64,000 nucleotides of DNA, taken from assembly GCF_022760925.1 (NCBI RefSeq), contig NZ_JAKTNT010000004.1, positions 101,497 to 165,496 of the forward strand, written 5' to 3'. This stretch comes from Thermus hydrothermalis (GTDB lineage Bacteria > Deinococcota > Deinococci > Deinococcales > Thermaceae). Below the pieces are notes generated by a model. The model was not told the origin of the DNA. It did no database searches and was given only the letters and a program-made list of their open reading frames with translations. Positions 30,031 to 39,801 of this stretch are shown in pieces (within the stretch, counting starts at the first letter, position 1; every line of letters starts with the position of its first letter). The translations under genes were made by a program, and so were the position numbers.

Positions 30031-31245
30031 TTAGGCCAGGGCCGCCAGGGCCTGGCGCACCGCCTTGTCCTGGAGGTAAGCGGCCCTAAGCCGGGCCAGG
30101 CCCCGCTCGCCAAACTGCCGCTTGAGTTCTTGGACAGAAAGGCCGTAGGAGCGGGCCACCGCCTGCAGGTAAGCCTGCCACTCCTCCTCCGTGAGCTCGG
30201 GCTTGAGCTCCTCGGCAAGCCGCTCCTTGGCCAAGGAACGGCGCACCCGCTTGAGGGCCTCCTGCCGCAGGTCCTCCTGGAACTTCGCAAGCTCGCCCCG
30301 CTCCTCCAAGGCCTTGAGGTAGGCCTCGAGGCCAATCCCCTGCCGGTAAAGGTCCTCCGCCAGGTGCTCTAGGAGGTGGCGCTCCTCCGCCTCCAACATG
30401 GAAGGCGGGATATCCGCCTCTAGCCCCTCGGCGAGCTTCTCCAAAAAGGCCCGCTCCCGGGCCTCCTGGTAGGCCGCCTCCGCCTGGCGCTTTAGGCTTT
30501 CCCGCACCTTGGCCTTGAGGTCCTCCAGGCTCTCCGCCTCCAGGGTCTTGGCGAACTCCTCGTCCAGCTCGGGGAGCTCCAGGGTCTTCACCTCCAGGAC
30601 CTCGGTCCTCACCTCCCGCACCTTCTCCCCCTGCTCGTTCAGGACGGGGACCATGACCACATCCCCCGCCCGCTTGCCCAAAAGGGCCTCCTTCACGTGG
30701 GGCAGGGCCTTGGAAAGGTCAATGGGGAACTCCGCCCCCTCCTCCGTGCGCACGAAGACGTGGTCCCCCTCCTGGGCCTCCCGGTCCACGGGCACGAGCT
30801 CGGCATAGCGGTGGCGAAGCTCCTCCAGGGCCTTTTCCACCATCTCCTCCGTGACCTCAGGCGAGGGCACCTCGAGGGTAAAGGAGCGCCAGTCGGGGAG
30901 CTTCACCTCGGGGTAGTTCTCCACCTCCGCCACGTAACGGAAGCCTTCCCCCTCCTTAAGCTCCTCCTCCACCACCCGGGCGGCCACGGGGGTCAGGCCC
31001 AGCTCCCGCACCGCCTCGGGGTAGGTTTCCTCCACCAGGCGCTCCTTAAGGTCGGCGAGGAGCTCCTCGCGGCCCAGACGGGCCTCCACCACCTTCAAAG
31101 GGGCCTTTCCCGGGCGGAAACCCGGGATCCTCACCCGCTTGGCCAGGTCCTTGAGGAGGGCCTGGTAGCTCTCCTCCACCTTCTCCGCCGGGACCTCCAC
31201 CCGAACCCTTACCCGATAGCCGGAACGCTCCAGGATCTCCGCCAC
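30031..31245 (-). CDS. tig: Trigger factor
   Basis: 404 residues. Ribosome-bound chaperone at the peptide exit. The ribosome-docking signature GFRPGKAP is at about 43-50, then a peptidyl-prolyl isomerase domain (about 150-230) and the long helical C-terminal arms. The GTG at 31245 (reading AEILERSGY next) has GAGGTG a few bases upstream and matches the length of the known Thermus protein; an ATG at 31263 adds six residues without a site. The tRNA-Leu gene ends 40 bases upstream, so tRNA and tig may share a transcript. Confidence 0.95.
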   Translation of the reverse strand: MAEILERSGYRVRVRVEVPAEKVEESYQALLKDLAKRVRIPGFRPGKAPLKVVEARLGREELLADLKERLVEETYPEAVRELGLTPVAARVVEEELKEGEGFRYVAEVENYPEVKLPDWRSFTLEVPSPEVTEEMVEKALEELRHRYAELVPVDREAQEGDHVFVRTEEGAEFPIDLSKALPHVKEALLGKRAGDVVMVPVLNEQGEKVREVRTEVLEVKTLELPELDEEFAKTLEAESLEDLKAKVRESLKRQAEAAYQEARERAFLEKLAEGLEADIPPSMLEAEERHLLEHLAEDLYRQGIGLEAYLKALEERGELAKFQEDLRQEALKRVRRSLAKERLAEELKPELTEEEWQAYLQAVARSYGLSVQELKRQFGERGLARLRAAYLQDKAVRQALAALA

Positions 31246-31285
31246 GCCACACCTCGCACGCATCTAGGGAGGGGCCCCGCCCGGT

Positions 31286-31370
31286 TGGTGCGAGGAGCGG
31301 GACTTGAACCCGCACGGGTTGCCCCACCGGATCCTAAGTCCGGCGCGTCTACCGGTTCCGCCATCCTCGC
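31286..31370 (-). tRNA. tRNA-Leu (anticodon UAG)
   Basis: Class II tRNA with a long variable arm. Acceptor stem GCGAGGA/TCCTCGC, anticodon stem CCGGA/TCCGG with loop CTTAGGA, anticodon TAG; T-arm GCGGGTTCAAGTCCCGC. The 3' CCA is encoded. Reads CUN leucine codons. Confidence 0.95.
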
Positions 31371-31396
31371 ATGGGGGCGAGGCCCCCCTTCAAAAT

Positions 31397-31416
31397 ACCA
31401 CCCCTTGCGGGGTGGT
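31397..31416 (-). terminator. Hairpin between the two tRNA genes
   Basis: ACCACCCC-gcaa-GGGGTGGT followed on the minus strand by ATTTTG. It could end part of the tRNA-His transcript or act in processing. Confidence 0.55.
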
Positions 31417-31421
31417 GGTTT

Positions 31422-31499
31422 TGGGGTGAGCGATGGGACTTGAACCCACGACCCCCGGATCCACAGTCCGGTGCTCTAACCAGCTGAGCTACGCTCACC
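31422..31499 (-). tRNA. tRNA-His (anticodon GUG)
   Basis: Acceptor GTGAGCG/CGCTCAC with the extra G at position -1 facing C73, as tRNA-His requires. The anticodon stem is CCGGA/TCCGG with loop CTGTGGA, anticodon GTG; the T-arm is GTGGGTTCAAGTCCCAT. CCA is encoded. Confidence 0.96.
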
Positions 31500-31515
31500 A
31501 CGCTCAGCATCCGCC

Positions 31516-31544
31516 ATTCTAAGGAGCTACTTGCCCTCCGTCAA
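31516..31544 (-). promoter_or_regulatory. Promoter of tRNA-His
   Basis: TTGACG (31539-31544), 17 bases, TAGAAT (31516-31521); start predicted about 10 bases before the mature tRNA. It overlaps the end of the short rhodanese gene. Confidence 0.7.
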
Positions 31545-31811
31545 GGCCTGAAGCCCGCCCTCCAGGCTCATGGCCTCGTACCCTTCCGCCTCCAGGTAGA
31601 GGGCCGCCACCTGGCTCAAAAGCCCCTTCTCGCACACCAAAAGGAGGGGGACTTTGGGGAGGCCGTGCTCTCCTTTTTGGATTTTTTCTAGAGGTACCCA
31701 CTCGGCGGGAAAGGGCAAGGGGGTGGTCCTCCGGTCGGCGGGGCGCACGTCCACCACCTTGACCCCCTGGGCCAGAAGGGCCGGAAGCTCCTCGGGGCGC
31801 ACCTTGCGCAT
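31527..31811 (-). CDS. Single-domain rhodanese-like protein
   Basis: 94 residues. One rhodanese domain: [12 protein letters not shown] (about residues 17-28) and the catalytic loop [11 protein letters not shown] with Cys60. The CEKGLLS loop differs from classical CRxGxRS, so sulfur transfer is likely but the acceptor is unknown. It stands divergent from carB and just upstream of tRNA-His; a role in tRNA or cofactor sulfuration is possible but not shown. Confidence 0.8.
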   Translation of the reverse strand: MRKVRPEELPALLAQGVKVVDVRPADRRTTPLPFPAEWVPLEKIQKGEHGLPKVPLLLVCEKGLLSQVAALYLEAEGYEAMSLEGGLQALTEGK

Positions 31812-31852
31812 GGCTTGAGTATAGCGGGCGGGGGCGCCGGGGGCTTGGCCGC

Positions 31853-31891
31853 AAGTCTATGCATTTAGACCCGCCCCTTGTGCATAGACTT
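31853..31891. promoter_or_regulatory. Perfect 11-bp inverted repeat upstream of carB
   Basis: AAGTCTATGCA (31853-31863) and TGCATAGACTT (31881-31891) are exact inverted copies separated by 17 bases, ending 11 bases before the carB -35. The centre spacing of 28 bases (about three helical turns minus a little) would suit a dimeric or oligomeric regulator, such as an arginine or pyrimidine repressor. Confidence 0.55.
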
Positions 31892-31902
31892 CGCACCAAC
31901 CC

Positions 31903-31931
31903 TTGGCCGAAACCCAAGCCTGTGGTAAGCT
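31903..31931 (+). promoter_or_regulatory. Promoter of carB
   Basis: TTGGCC (31903-31908), 17 bases, TAAGCT (31926-31931). The predicted leader is about 11 bases with no ribosome site. Confidence 0.55.
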
Positions 31932-31948
31932 CTTCCACCGGGTACGCG

Positions 31949-34900
31949 ATGCCGCCGAGAAGAGACCTCAAGAAGATCCTCATCATCGGTTCTGGACCCA
32001 TCACCATCGGCCAGGCCGCCGAGTTTGACTATTCCGGCACCCAGGCGGTGAAGGCCCTAAGGGGGGCGGGCTACGAGGCCATCCTGGTGAACTCCAACCC
32101 CGCCACCATCATGACCGACCCCGAGCTCGCCGAGCGCACCTACGTGGAGCCTTTGACCCTGGAGTACCTGGAAAAGGTCATCGCCAAGGAGCGCCCCGAC
32201 GCCCTCCTCCCCACCCTGGGGGGCCAGACCGCCCTCAACCTTTCCATGGCCCTCCACGAGGAGGGCGTCCTGGAGCGCTACGGGGTGGAGCTCATCGGGG
32301 CCAAGGCGGAGGCCATCAAAAAAGGGGAGGATCGGGAGGAGTTCCAGAAGGCCATGCGGAAGATCGGCCTCGAGGTGCCCCGGGGCCTCATGGTGGGGAG
32401 CGTGGAGGAGGGGCTCCACTTCGCCCGGGAGGTGGGCTACCCCGTGGTGGTGCGCCCTTCCTTCACCCTGGGGGGCACGGGGGGCGGCATCGCCCGGAAC
32501 GAAGGGGAGCTTAGGGAGGTCCTGGGGCGAGGCCTCGCCCTCTCCCCCGTGCACACCGCCTTGGTGGAGGAATCGGTCTTGGGGTGGAAGGAGTTTGAGC
32601 TGGAGGTGATGCGGGACCACGCCGACACCGTGGTCATCATCACCAGCATTGAGAACCTGGACCCCATGGGGGTCCACACGGGGGACTCCATCACCGTGGC
32701 CCCGGCCCAGACCCTCTCCGACGCCGAGTACCAGAGGATGCGGGACGCCGCCAAGGCGGTGATCCGGGAGATCGGGGTGGACACGGGCGGGTCCAACATC
32801 CAGTTCGCCGTGGACCCCAAGACGGGCCGCCAGGTGGTCATTGAGATGAACCCCCGGGTTTCCCGCTCCTCGGCCCTCGCCTCCAAGGCCACGGGCTTCC
32901 CCATCGCCAAGATCGCCGCCCTCCTGGCGGTGGGCTACCGCCTGGACGAGCTTCCCAACGACATCACCCGCAAAACCCCCGCCTCCTTTGAGCCCACCAT
33001 TGACTACGTGGTGGTGAAGATCCCCCGCTTCGCCTTTGAGAAGTTCCAAGACCTCCCCAACACCCTAGGAGGCTTTAAGGACGAGCTCGGCACCCAGATG
33101 AAGTCCGTGGGCGAGGTGATGGCCATAGGCCGCACCTTCAAGGAGGCGCTCCTTAAGGCCCTCCGGGGGCTAGAGCGGGACGTGCGGGCCTTGGCGGGGG
33201 TGCGCACGGAGGACCTGGAGAAGAAGCTCTACCCCAACCCGGACCGCATCTACGCCGTGCTGGAGCTCCTGAGGCGGGGCATGCCCGTGGAGGAACTCCA
33301 CGAGGCCACCCGCATAGACCCCTGGTTCCTCCACCAGATGAAGGAGATCGCCGAGGCGGAGGCCTGGCTAAAGGAGCACCCCCCCAAGGACCGGGAGGAC
33401 TGGCGGTTCTACAAGGCCCTAGGCCTCCCCGACCGGCGCATAGGGGAGCTCCTCGGAAAGGGGGAAGCGGAGGTGCGCGCCGCGCGCAAGGCCCTCGGGG
33501 TGGTGCCTGTCTACAAGACCGTGGACACCTGCGCCGCCGAGTTTGAGGCCTACACCCCCTACCACTACTCCACCTACGAGGAGGAGGACGAGGTCTGGCC
33601 CTCGGAAAAGCCCAAGGTGGTGATCCTGGGCTCGGGGCCCATCCGCATCGGGCAAGGGGTGGAGTTTGACTACGCCACGGTGCACGCCGTCTGGGCCTTA
33701 AGGGAGGCGGGGTACGAGACCATCATGGTGAACTCCAACCCGGAGACGGTCTCCACGGACTACGACACCGCCGACCGCCTCTACTTTGAGCCCCTGACCC
33801 TCGAGGACATCCTCAACCTGGTGGAGCACGAGAAGCCCCTGGGGGTCATCGCCACCTTGGGAGGGCAGACGCCCCTAAAGCTCGCCCAGGGCCTCGAGGC
33901 CCACGGGGTCAAGCTCCTCGGCACCCCCTACGCCGCCATCCACAAGGCGGAGGACCGGGAGGCGTTCCACGAGCTCTGCCAGGCCTTGGGCATCCCCCAG
34001 CCCGAGGGAAGGGTGGCGGCCACCCCGGAGGAGGCCTTGAGGCTGGCCAAGGAGCTCGGCTTCCCCCTCCTCGCCCGGCCCAGCTACGTCCTGGGAGGGC
34101 GGGCCATGCGGGTCCTGTGGGACGAGGGGGAACTCGCGCGCTACCTGGAGGAGGTCTATGCGCCTCTAGAGGAAAAGCCCTCCATCCTCCTGGACCGCTA
34201 CCTGGAAGGGGCCTTGGAGCTGGACGTGGACGCCCTTTCCGACGGGGAGACGGTGATGATCGCCGGGGTGATGGAACACGTGGAGCGGGCCGGGGTCCAC
34301 TCGGGGGACTCGGCCACGGTCCTCCCGCCCGTGCACCTCTCCCCCGAGGCCTTGGCCAAGGTGAAGGACTACACCCGCCGCCTGGCCCTGGCCTTGGGGG
34401 TGAAGGGGCTTTTGAACGTCCAGTACGCCGTCTTGGGGGAGGAGGTGTACGTCCTCGAGGCCAACCCCCGGGCGAGCCGCACCGTGCCCTTCGTGTCCAA
34501 AGCCATCGGCGTGCCCCTGGCCAAGCTTGCCGCCCTCATCGCCGTGGGGAAGACCCTGAAGGAGCTTGGGGTCAAGGACCTGGAGCCCGTGCCCCCCTAC
34601 TACGCTGTGAAGGAGGTGGTGATCCCCTGGCTCAAGTTCCCCGGGGTCATCCCCGTCCTGGGGCCGGAGATGCGCTCCACGGGGGAGAGCATGGGGATAG
34701 ACGAGGACCCCTACCTGGCCTACTACAAGGCGGAACTGGGCGCCGGGCAGCGGCTTCCCCTGGAGGGCAGGGTGCGCTTCATCGGCGATGGGCTCCGCAA
34801 GGAGGCGCTAGAACACCTGGAGGCGCTCAAAAAGGCCTATGAGGAGGCGGGGTTTAGCCTGAGCGAAGGGGAGTACGACCTCCTCATTAGCCCCGTTCCC

Positions 34901-35062
34901 CACCCCGAGCTCCGGCGCGCGGTGGAGAAAGGGCTCCCCTTCATCACCACCCTGGAGGGGGCCTGGTGGAGCCTCAAGGCCATTCTCAAGGCCCGGGAGA
35001 GGGCCCAAGAGGCGAAGAGCCTCCAGGAGTGGCACGCCCGCCTAAAGGCGGGTGTACAATAG
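31949..35062 (+). CDS. carB: Carbamoyl-phosphate synthase, large subunit
   Basis: 1037 residues. Makes carbamoyl phosphate for arginine and pyrimidines from ammonia supplied by CarA. Two homologous halves, each beginning with the ATP-grasp preface ([21 protein letters not shown] at about 11-31 and [20 protein letters not shown] at about 557-576). The oligomerisation domain lies between them and the C-terminal MGS-type regulatory domain follows (about 925-1037). The ATG at MPPRRDLKK is the start the family uses; the frame is open 30 codons earlier but lies upstream of the promoter. carA is not adjacent. Confidence 0.97.
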   Translation: MPPRRDLKKILIIGSGPITIGQAAEFDYSGTQAVKALRGAGYEAILVNSNPATIMTDPELAERTYVEPLTLEYLEKVIAKERPDALLPTLGGQTALNLSMALHEEGVLERYGVELIGAKAEAIKKGEDREEFQKAMRKIGLEVPRGLMVGSVEEGLHFAREVGYPVVVRPSFTLGGTGGGIARNEGELREVLGRGLALSPVHTALVEESVLGWKEFELEVMRDHADTVVIITSIENLDPMGVHTGDSITVAPAQTLSDAEYQRMRDAAKAVIREIGVDTGGSNIQFAVDPKTGRQVVIEMNPRVSRSSALASKATGFPIAKIAALLAVGYRLDELPNDITRKTPASFEPTIDYVVVKIPRFAFEKFQDLPNTLGGFKDELGTQMKSVGEVMAIGRTFKEALLKALRGLERDVRALAGVRTEDLEKKLYPNPDRIYAVLELLRRGMPVEELHEATRIDPWFLHQMKEIAEAEAWLKEHPPKDREDWRFYKALGLPDRRIGELLGKGEAEVRAARKALGVVPVYKTVDTCAAEFEAYTPYHYSTYEEEDEVWPSEKPKVVILGSGPIRIGQGVEFDYATVHAVWALREAGYETIMVNSNPETVSTDYDTADRLYFEPLTLEDILNLVEHEKPLGVIATLGGQTPLKLAQGLEAHGVKLLGTPYAAIHKAEDREAFHELCQALGIPQPEGRVAATPEEALRLAKELGFPLLARPSYVLGGRAMRVLWDEGELARYLEEVYAPLEEKPSILLDRYLEGALELDVDALSDGETVMIAGVMEHVERAGVHSGDSATVLPPVHLSPEALAKVKDYTRRLALALGVKGLLNVQYAVLGEEVYVLEANPRASRTVPFVSKAIGVPLAKLAALIAVGKTLKELGVKDLEPVPPYYAVKEVVIPWLKFPGVIPVLGPEMRSTGESMGIDEDPYLAYYKAELGAGQRLPLEGRVRFIGDGLRKEALEHLEALKKAYEEAGFSLSEGEYDLLISPVPHPELRRAVEKGLPFITTLEGAWWSLKAILKARERAQEAKSLQEWHARLKAGVQ
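35055..35060 (+). promoter_or_regulatory. -10-like element at the carB stop codon (PII-like gene)
   Basis: TACAAT; its last T is the first base of the carB TAG stop codon. It lies 8 bases before the next ATG. Confidence 0.4.
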
Positions 35063-35068
35063 GCGGCA

Positions 35069-35398
35069 ATGAAGCTCATCATCGCCATCGTGCAGGACAC
35101 GGACGCCCCCGGCCTCACCAAGGCCCTTTTGGAGCGGGGCCTCCAGTCCACCAAGCTGGCCTCCACGGGAGGCTTCCTAAGGGAAGGAAACACCACCCTG
35201 CTCATCGGGGTGGAGGACGGGCGGGTGGAGGAGGTCCTGGAGCTCATCCGGGAGAAGTGCCGCACCCGCACCCGGCTGGTGACCCGGGGCCTTCCCCTTT
35301 CCGAGGCTCCCGACCCCTTCCTGGCCCAGCCCGTGGAGGTACAGGTGGGAGGGGCGGTGGTCTTCGTTCTGCCGGTGGAAGGCTTCTTCAAGGTATGA
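35069..35398 (+). CDS. PII-like protein, cyclic di-AMP receptor family (DarA/PstA)
   Basis: 109 residues. The ferredoxin-like PII fold is suggested by MKLIIAIVQDTDAPGLTKALLE, and by the family-specific KLASTGGFLREGNTTLLIGVEDGRVEEVLELI, which in PstA/DarA proteins contains the c-di-AMP contacts (TGGFLxxGNTT). Known members bind c-di-AMP; the downstream target is unclear. It lies 6 bases after carB and overlaps the next gene as ATGA. Confidence 0.88.
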   Translation: MKLIIAIVQDTDAPGLTKALLERGLQSTKLASTGGFLREGNTTLLIGVEDGRVEEVLELIREKCRTRTRLVTRGLPLSEAPDPFLAQPVEVQVGGAVVFVLPVEGFFKV

Positions 35399-36258
35399 GG
35401 AGGCTAGGGGCCCTCCTTGGCCTTCTTGGGGGCCTGGCCCTAGCCCAGATCGCCAAGCCGCCGGAAGGTTTTCAAAAAGCCCTGGGCCCCCTTCCCCCGG
35501 GCGCCCAGGTAGAGGTGGAAACCCGAAACAACCGCCTCCTCGCCGTGCGCTACCAAGGTCCCGAAAACGCCGCCTTCCTGGGGCGGCTTCTGGACCGGGC
35601 CACAGGCCTCCCCTTCTCGGAAGCCTTCCTCACCTGGTACAAGGAAAACGCCCCCGGCCTTAAGGGGCGCGCCCTTACCCTGAACCTGGAAGGAGCCTTC
35701 CTCTTAGAACTCGCCTTTTCCGAGCCCTTCCGCGCCCGGCTCGCCCCCAGGAGGGTGGAGGCCACCGCCTTGGACCAAGACCGCCTCGTCCTGGGGGAAA
35801 AGGGGCCCATGTTGCGGATCTTCTCCGACTTCCAGTGCCCCTACTGCCAGCGCCTGGCCCGGGAGGTGCTACCCTCCCTCAAGGCCCGGGCGGCGCAGGG
35901 GGAGCTTCGGATAAGCTACCGCCACTTTCCCCTCACGGAAATCCACCCCGAGGCCCTCCCCGCCGCTCTAGCCAGCGAGTGCGCTGCCTCGCAAAAGGCC
36001 TTTTGGCCCTACCATGACCGCCTCATGGCGGGGCGGCTTGGGAACTACCTGGCCCTGGCCCGGGAACTGGGCTTGGACCTGGAGGCCTTTCGCCGGTGCT
36101 TGGAAGACCCAAAGACCAAGGCCCTCGTGGAGGAGGACCGGGCCTTGGCGCTCCGGCTTGGCTTCCGTGGCACCCCCACGGTCCTGGCCGGACCCTACCT
36201 GGTGCCCAACCCCTTTAGCCTCACCCAGGTACTGGACTACCTGGAACTCGCCCGCTAA
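35395..36258 (+). CDS. DsbA-family thiol:disulfide oxidoreductase, exported
   Basis: 287 residues. Signal peptide ending near LALAQ (residue 18). Residues about 20-125 form an unusual N-terminal domain not found in plain DsbA. The thioredoxin/DsbA domain follows with the active site C148-P-Y-C151 in FSDFQCPYCQRLA, and the cis-proline is in FRGTPTVLAG. Probably forms or isomerises disulfides outside the membrane. It overlaps the PII-like gene (ATGA) and ends just before trmI. Confidence 0.88.
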   Translation: MRRLGALLGLLGGLALAQIAKPPEGFQKALGPLPPGAQVEVETRNNRLLAVRYQGPENAAFLGRLLDRATGLPFSEAFLTWYKENAPGLKGRALTLNLEGAFLLELAFSEPFRARLAPRRVEATALDQDRLVLGEKGPMLRIFSDFQCPYCQRLAREVLPSLKARAAQGELRISYRHFPLTEIHPEALPAALASECAASQKAFWPYHDRLMAGRLGNYLALARELGLDLEAFRRCLEDPKTKALVEEDRALALRLGFRGTPTVLAGPYLVPNPFSLTQVLDYLELAR

Positions 36259-36259
36259 A

Positions 36260-37033
36260 GTGGGCGGGGTGGAAGGCGAGCTTTTCCTCCTCAAAGACAC
36301 CAAGGGCCGCGCCTTCCTGGTGCGCCTGCGGCCCGGGGGGGTTTTCCATCACCATAAGGGGAGCGTCCCCCACGAGGCCATCCTGCAGGCAGGGCCCGGG
36401 GGGGTGGTGGCGACCCACCTGGGCGAACCCCTTTCCGTCCACAGGCCCACCCTGGAGGAGTACGTCCTCCACATGCGGCGGAGCGCCACCCCCACCTACC
36501 CCAAGGACGCCAGCGCCATGGTGACCCTCCTGGACCTGGCCCCGGGGATGCGGGTCCTCGAGGCGGGCACGGGCTCGGGGGGCCTCACCCTCTTCCTGGC
36601 CCGGGCGGTGGGGAAAGAGGGCCTGGTGGAAAGCTACGAGAAGCGCCCCCACCACCTAAGGCAGGCGGAGGAAAACGTCAAGGCCTTCTGGCAGGTGGAA
36701 AACGTGCGCTTCCACGCCCAGGGCCTGGAGGAGGCGGAGCTAAAACCGGAAAGCTTCCACGGGGTGGCCCTGGACCTCATGGAGCCCTGGAAGGTCCTCC
36801 CCAAGGCAGCGGAGGCCCTGATGCCGGACCGGTTTTTGGTGGCCTACCTCCCCAACATCACCCAGGTCCTGGAAACCGTGCGGGCGGCAGAGGGGCTTCC
36901 CTTGCGCTTGGAGAGGGTCTTGGAGGTGGGCTGGCGGGAGTGGGAGGTGAGGCTTCCCGTGGCCCATCCCCGCTTCCAGCAGGTGGGGCACACCGCCTTT
37001 TTGCTGGCGTTTCGCAGATGGAAGGCCTCCTGA
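36260..37033 (+). CDS. trmI: tRNA (adenine-58-N1)-methyltransferase TrmI
   Basis: 257 residues. Methylates A58 in the T-loop of tRNA, needed for growth at high temperature. N-terminal strand domain, then the Rossmann fold with the S-adenosylmethionine loop VLEAGTGSGGLTLFLA and the catalytic region ALDLMEPWKVL. The stretch HHHKGSVPHEA and SATPTYPKDASAMVTLLDLAPGM is nearly the same as in T. thermophilus TrmI as I recall it. The start is one of two GTG codons (36260 or 36269) right after the previous stop codon; neither has a clear ribosome site. Confidence 0.94.
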   Translation: MGGVEGELFLLKDTKGRAFLVRLRPGGVFHHHKGSVPHEAILQAGPGGVVATHLGEPLSVHRPTLEEYVLHMRRSATPTYPKDASAMVTLLDLAPGMRVLEAGTGSGGLTLFLARAVGKEGLVESYEKRPHHLRQAEENVKAFWQVENVRFHAQGLEEAELKPESFHGVALDLMEPWKVLPKAAEALMPDRFLVAYLPNITQVLETVRAAEGLPLRLERVLEVGWREWEVRLPVAHPRFQQVGHTAFLLAFRRWKAS

Positions 37034-38568
37034 TCCACGCCCTTTTGCGGGGGCTTTTCCCGGAGCTTCCCGCCCTGAACCTGGGCCTCGCCTTCCCCGA
37101 CGAGGGCACCCTGGCCGTGCTCCTCAAGGGGAAGACGGGGCGGATCTTCAACCTGGTCCTCCACTACCGCCCCCCAAACCCCAGCCTGGTCCTGGAGGAG
37201 GGGAGCCTCCTGGGGGAGCCCAAGACCCCCTTCCAGCGGCAGCTCGCCGCCCGGGTCAAGGGGCCCTTGGTGGCGGCGGAGCAGTGGAAGCTGGACCGGG
37301 TGGTCTTCTTCCGCTTCGCTGGGGAGAAGGGCTTCGTGGACACCCCGCCCTCCGTCCTGGTCTTTGAGGCCACGGGGCGGAACGCCAACCTCCTCCTTCT
37401 GGACGAGAAGGGCACCATCCTGGGGGTGGACCGGGTCATCACCCGGGAGGTGAACCGCTACCGGGAGCTCAAGCCCGGCCTCCCCTACACCCCACCCCCC
37501 CCCTACGCCAAGCTGGACCCGAGAACCCTCAAGGAGGAAGACCTTAGGGTCCTCCTGGGGAAGCCCCTCAAGGAGGTGGTGCGCCACGTGGACGGGGTGG
37601 GGCTTGAGCTCATGCGGGAACTCGCCCGCCGGACCGGGCTCACCCCGGAAAGCGTCCTGGGGGAAGGGGAGCTTGCCCGCCTCCACCGGGCCCTCAAGGG
37701 CCTGGTGGAGGACCCCACCCTGCGCACGGCGCTTTCCGAGGAGCTCAGGGCGAAGTGGCAGGAGGAGGAGAAGGAGGCCCTGAGGAAGCCCCTCCTCGAG
37801 GCCCTGGCCCGGGAGGTGCGCACCCTTAGGGCCCGGCTTGCCGACTACCACCAGGCCCTCGCCCGCCTGGAGGAGGCGGAGACCCACAGGCGCAAGGCCG
37901 ACCTCCTCCTCGCCCGGCTCAAGGAGGTGCCCAAGGGGGAGGCAAAGGTGGTCCTGGAGGGGTTTGACGGCCACCCCGTGGAAATCCCCCTGGACCCCGC
38001 CCTCTCCCCCCAGGAAAACGCCAAGAAGCTCTACGAAAGGGCCCGGCGCCTGGAGGAGCTTGCGGAAAGGGCCTTGGACCTCATCCCCAAGACGGAAGCC
38101 CGCATCGCGGAACTGGAAGGGGAGATGGCCCGCATCGCCAGCGCAGACCTACAGGAACTCCTCGCCCTCACCCAAAGGCCCAAGGGGGAAAAGGGCCCGA
38201 GGCTTGGCCTCCGCTACACCTCCCCTTCAGGCTTTCCCGTCCTGGTGGGGCGGAACGCCAAGGAGAACGACCTCCTCACCCGCATGGCCCACTCCGAGGA
38301 CCTCTGGTTCCACGCCCAAGGGGTGCCGGGGAGCCACGTGATCCTAAAGGCGGAGGGCAAGAACCCCCCCCTGGAGGACCTCCTCTTCGCCGCCAGGCTC
38401 GCCGCCTACCACTCCAAGGCCCGGGGAGAGCGGCAGGTGCCCGTGGACTACACCCGCAAGAAGCACGTCTGGCGGCCCCGCAAAGCCCCACCCGGCCAGG
38501 TCCTCTACACCCAGGCCAAGACCCTTTTCGTGGAAGGGGCGCTTCCCGAGGGCCTCGAGGCGGGATAA
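37018..38568 (+). CDS. rqcH: Ribosome quality-control protein RqcH (NFACT family)
   Basis: 516 residues. Binds 50S subunits carrying stalled peptidyl-tRNA and, in known cases, adds C-terminal alanine tails. NFACT-N domain (1-about 170), helix-hairpin-helix, long coiled coil (about 265-350) and the NFACT-R domain with the conserved [19 protein letters not shown] and [18 protein letters not shown]. Overlaps the end of trmI by 16 bases. Confidence 0.93.
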   Translation: MEGLLIHALLRGLFPELPALNLGLAFPDEGTLAVLLKGKTGRIFNLVLHYRPPNPSLVLEEGSLLGEPKTPFQRQLAARVKGPLVAAEQWKLDRVVFFRFAGEKGFVDTPPSVLVFEATGRNANLLLLDEKGTILGVDRVITREVNRYRELKPGLPYTPPPPYAKLDPRTLKEEDLRVLLGKPLKEVVRHVDGVGLELMRELARRTGLTPESVLGEGELARLHRALKGLVEDPTLRTALSEELRAKWQEEEKEALRKPLLEALAREVRTLRARLADYHQALARLEEAETHRRKADLLLARLKEVPKGEAKVVLEGFDGHPVEIPLDPALSPQENAKKLYERARRLEELAERALDLIPKTEARIAELEGEMARIASADLQELLALTQRPKGEKGPRLGLRYTSPSGFPVLVGRNAKENDLLTRMAHSEDLWFHAQGVPGSHVILKAEGKNPPLEDLLFAARLAAYHSKARGERQVPVDYTRKKHVWRPRKAPPGQVLYTQAKTLFVEGALPEGLEAG

Positions 38569-38571
38569 ACT
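38566..38571 (+). promoter_or_regulatory. -10-like element fused to the rqcH stop codon (panD)
   Basis: TAAACT starts with the rqcH TAA and lies 8 bases before the panD GTG. Confidence 0.4.
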
Positions 38572-38579
38572 TAGACCCC

Positions 38580-38942
38580 GTGAAGAGGGTGATGTTCCAC
38601 GCCAAAATCCACCGGGCCACCGTGACCCAGGCCGACCTCCACTACGTGGGCTCGGTGACCGTGGACCAAGACCTCCTGGACGCCGCCGGCATCCTGCCCT
38701 ACGAGCAGGTGGACATCTACGACATCACCAACGGGGCCCGCCTCACCACCTACGCCCTGCCAGGCCCCAGGGGCTCGGGGGTGGTCCAGATCAACGGGGC
38801 CGCCGCCCACCTGGTGAAGCCCGGCGACCTGGTGATCCTTGTGGCCTACGGGATCTTTGACGAGGAGGAGGCCCGGGCCCTCAAGCCCACGGTGGTCCTG
38901 GTGGACGGGCAAAACCGCATCCTGGAGGTCAGGAAGGGGTGA
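38580..38942 (+). CDS. panD: Aspartate 1-decarboxylase
   Basis: 120 residues. Makes beta-alanine for pantothenate. The proenzyme cleaves itself at Gly-Ser in HYVGSVTVD (about residues 22-30), leaving a pyruvoyl group on the new N-terminal serine. The motifs [20 protein letters not shown] and [17 protein letters not shown] are full family matches. Starts GTG; its stop overlaps the next gene's GTG. Confidence 0.97.
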   Translation: MKRVMFHAKIHRATVTQADLHYVGSVTVDQDLLDAAGILPYEQVDIYDITNGARLTTYALPGPRGSGVVQINGAAAHLVKPGDLVILVAYGIFDEEEARALKPTVVLVDGQNRILEVRKG

Positions 38943-39787
38943 GCCGCCTCAAGCTCTACCTGGAGCTCGTGCGCTTTGAGCACACCCTTTTCGCCCTCCC
39001 CTTCGCCTACGCCGGGATGCTCCTGGCGGCGGGGGGTTGGCCGGGTGGGCGCACCTTCCTCCTCGTCACCCTGGCCATGGTGGGGGCGAGGACCATGGCC
39101 ATGGCCCTAAACCGCCTCATAGACTGGCGGATTGACGCCCTAAACCCCCGCACGCAAAACCGCCACCTGCCCAAGGGCTTGGTGAAGCCCTGGGAGACCC
39201 TTCTCCTCGCCCTCCTCGGCCTTGGCCTCTTGGTCTACGCGGGCCTCGCCCTAAACCCCCTCACGGCCAGGCTCCTCCCGGTGGCCGTCTTCTTCCTCAC
39301 CGCCTATAGCTACACCAAGCGCTTCACCTGGCTTTGCCACTACGTGCTCGGGCTCACCATCGGGGCCGCCGCCCCTGGGGGGTGGATCGCCGTCACGGGG
39401 AGCTTCGCCCCCACCGCCTACTGGCTCTGGGCGGGGGTGGGGCTTTGGATCGCCGGCTTTGACATCCTTTACGCCACCCAGGACTACGCCTTTGACCGGG
39501 CCTACGGGGTAAAAAGCATCCCGGCCCGCTTCGGCATCCCCAAGGCCCTCAGTGTGGCCCGGGCCACCCACCTCCTCGCCTGGCTCGCCTTCCTGATGGC
39601 CGGGCTGAGCTACGGGGCGGGGTGGGCCTTTTACCTAGGGCTTTTCCTGGTGGGGGGGCTTCTCCTTTGGGAGCACCGCCTGGTATCCCCCGAGGACCTC
39701 TCCAAGGTGGAGGTGGCCTTCTTCCAGGCCAACGTGGGGGTGAGCCTGGGAATGTTCCTCTTCATCCTCCTGGACCTCCTCCGCTAG
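38939..39787 (+). CDS. UbiA-family polyprenyltransferase (menaquinone or quinone synthesis)
   Basis: 282 residues with about eight or nine membrane helices. Two Asp-rich motifs bind Mg-prenyl diphosphate: [18 protein letters not shown] (about residue 60) and [21 protein letters not shown] (about 178). The second resembles the 4-hydroxybenzoate/MqnP group, and Thermus makes menaquinone by the futalosine route, so MqnP is a likely identity, but this is inference. Starts GTG, overlapping the panD stop. Confidence 0.85.
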   Translation: MSRLKLYLELVRFEHTLFALPFAYAGMLLAAGGWPGGRTFLLVTLAMVGARTMAMALNRLIDWRIDALNPRTQNRHLPKGLVKPWETLLLALLGLGLLVYAGLALNPLTARLLPVAVFFLTAYSYTKRFTWLCHYVLGLTIGAAAPGGWIAVTGSFAPTAYWLWAGVGLWIAGFDILYATQDYAFDRAYGVKSIPARFGIPKALSVARATHLLAWLAFLMAGLSYGAGWAFYLGLFLVGGLLLWEHRLVSPEDLSKVEVAFFQANVGVSLGMFLFILLDLLR

Positions 39788-39789
39788 GG

Positions 39790-39795
39790 TAGGCT
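39790..39795 (+). promoter_or_regulatory. -10 element of a leaderless promoter (UPF0340 gene)
   Basis: TAGGCT, then six bases, then the ATG at 39802; no ribosome site. Confidence 0.4.
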
Positions 39796-39801
39796 TGGGG
39801 C

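Noticed and set aside
36014..36259. Longer N-terminus for TrmI (frame open from 36014)
   Set aside because: The extra part overlaps the DsbA-like gene in another frame and does not resemble TrmI.
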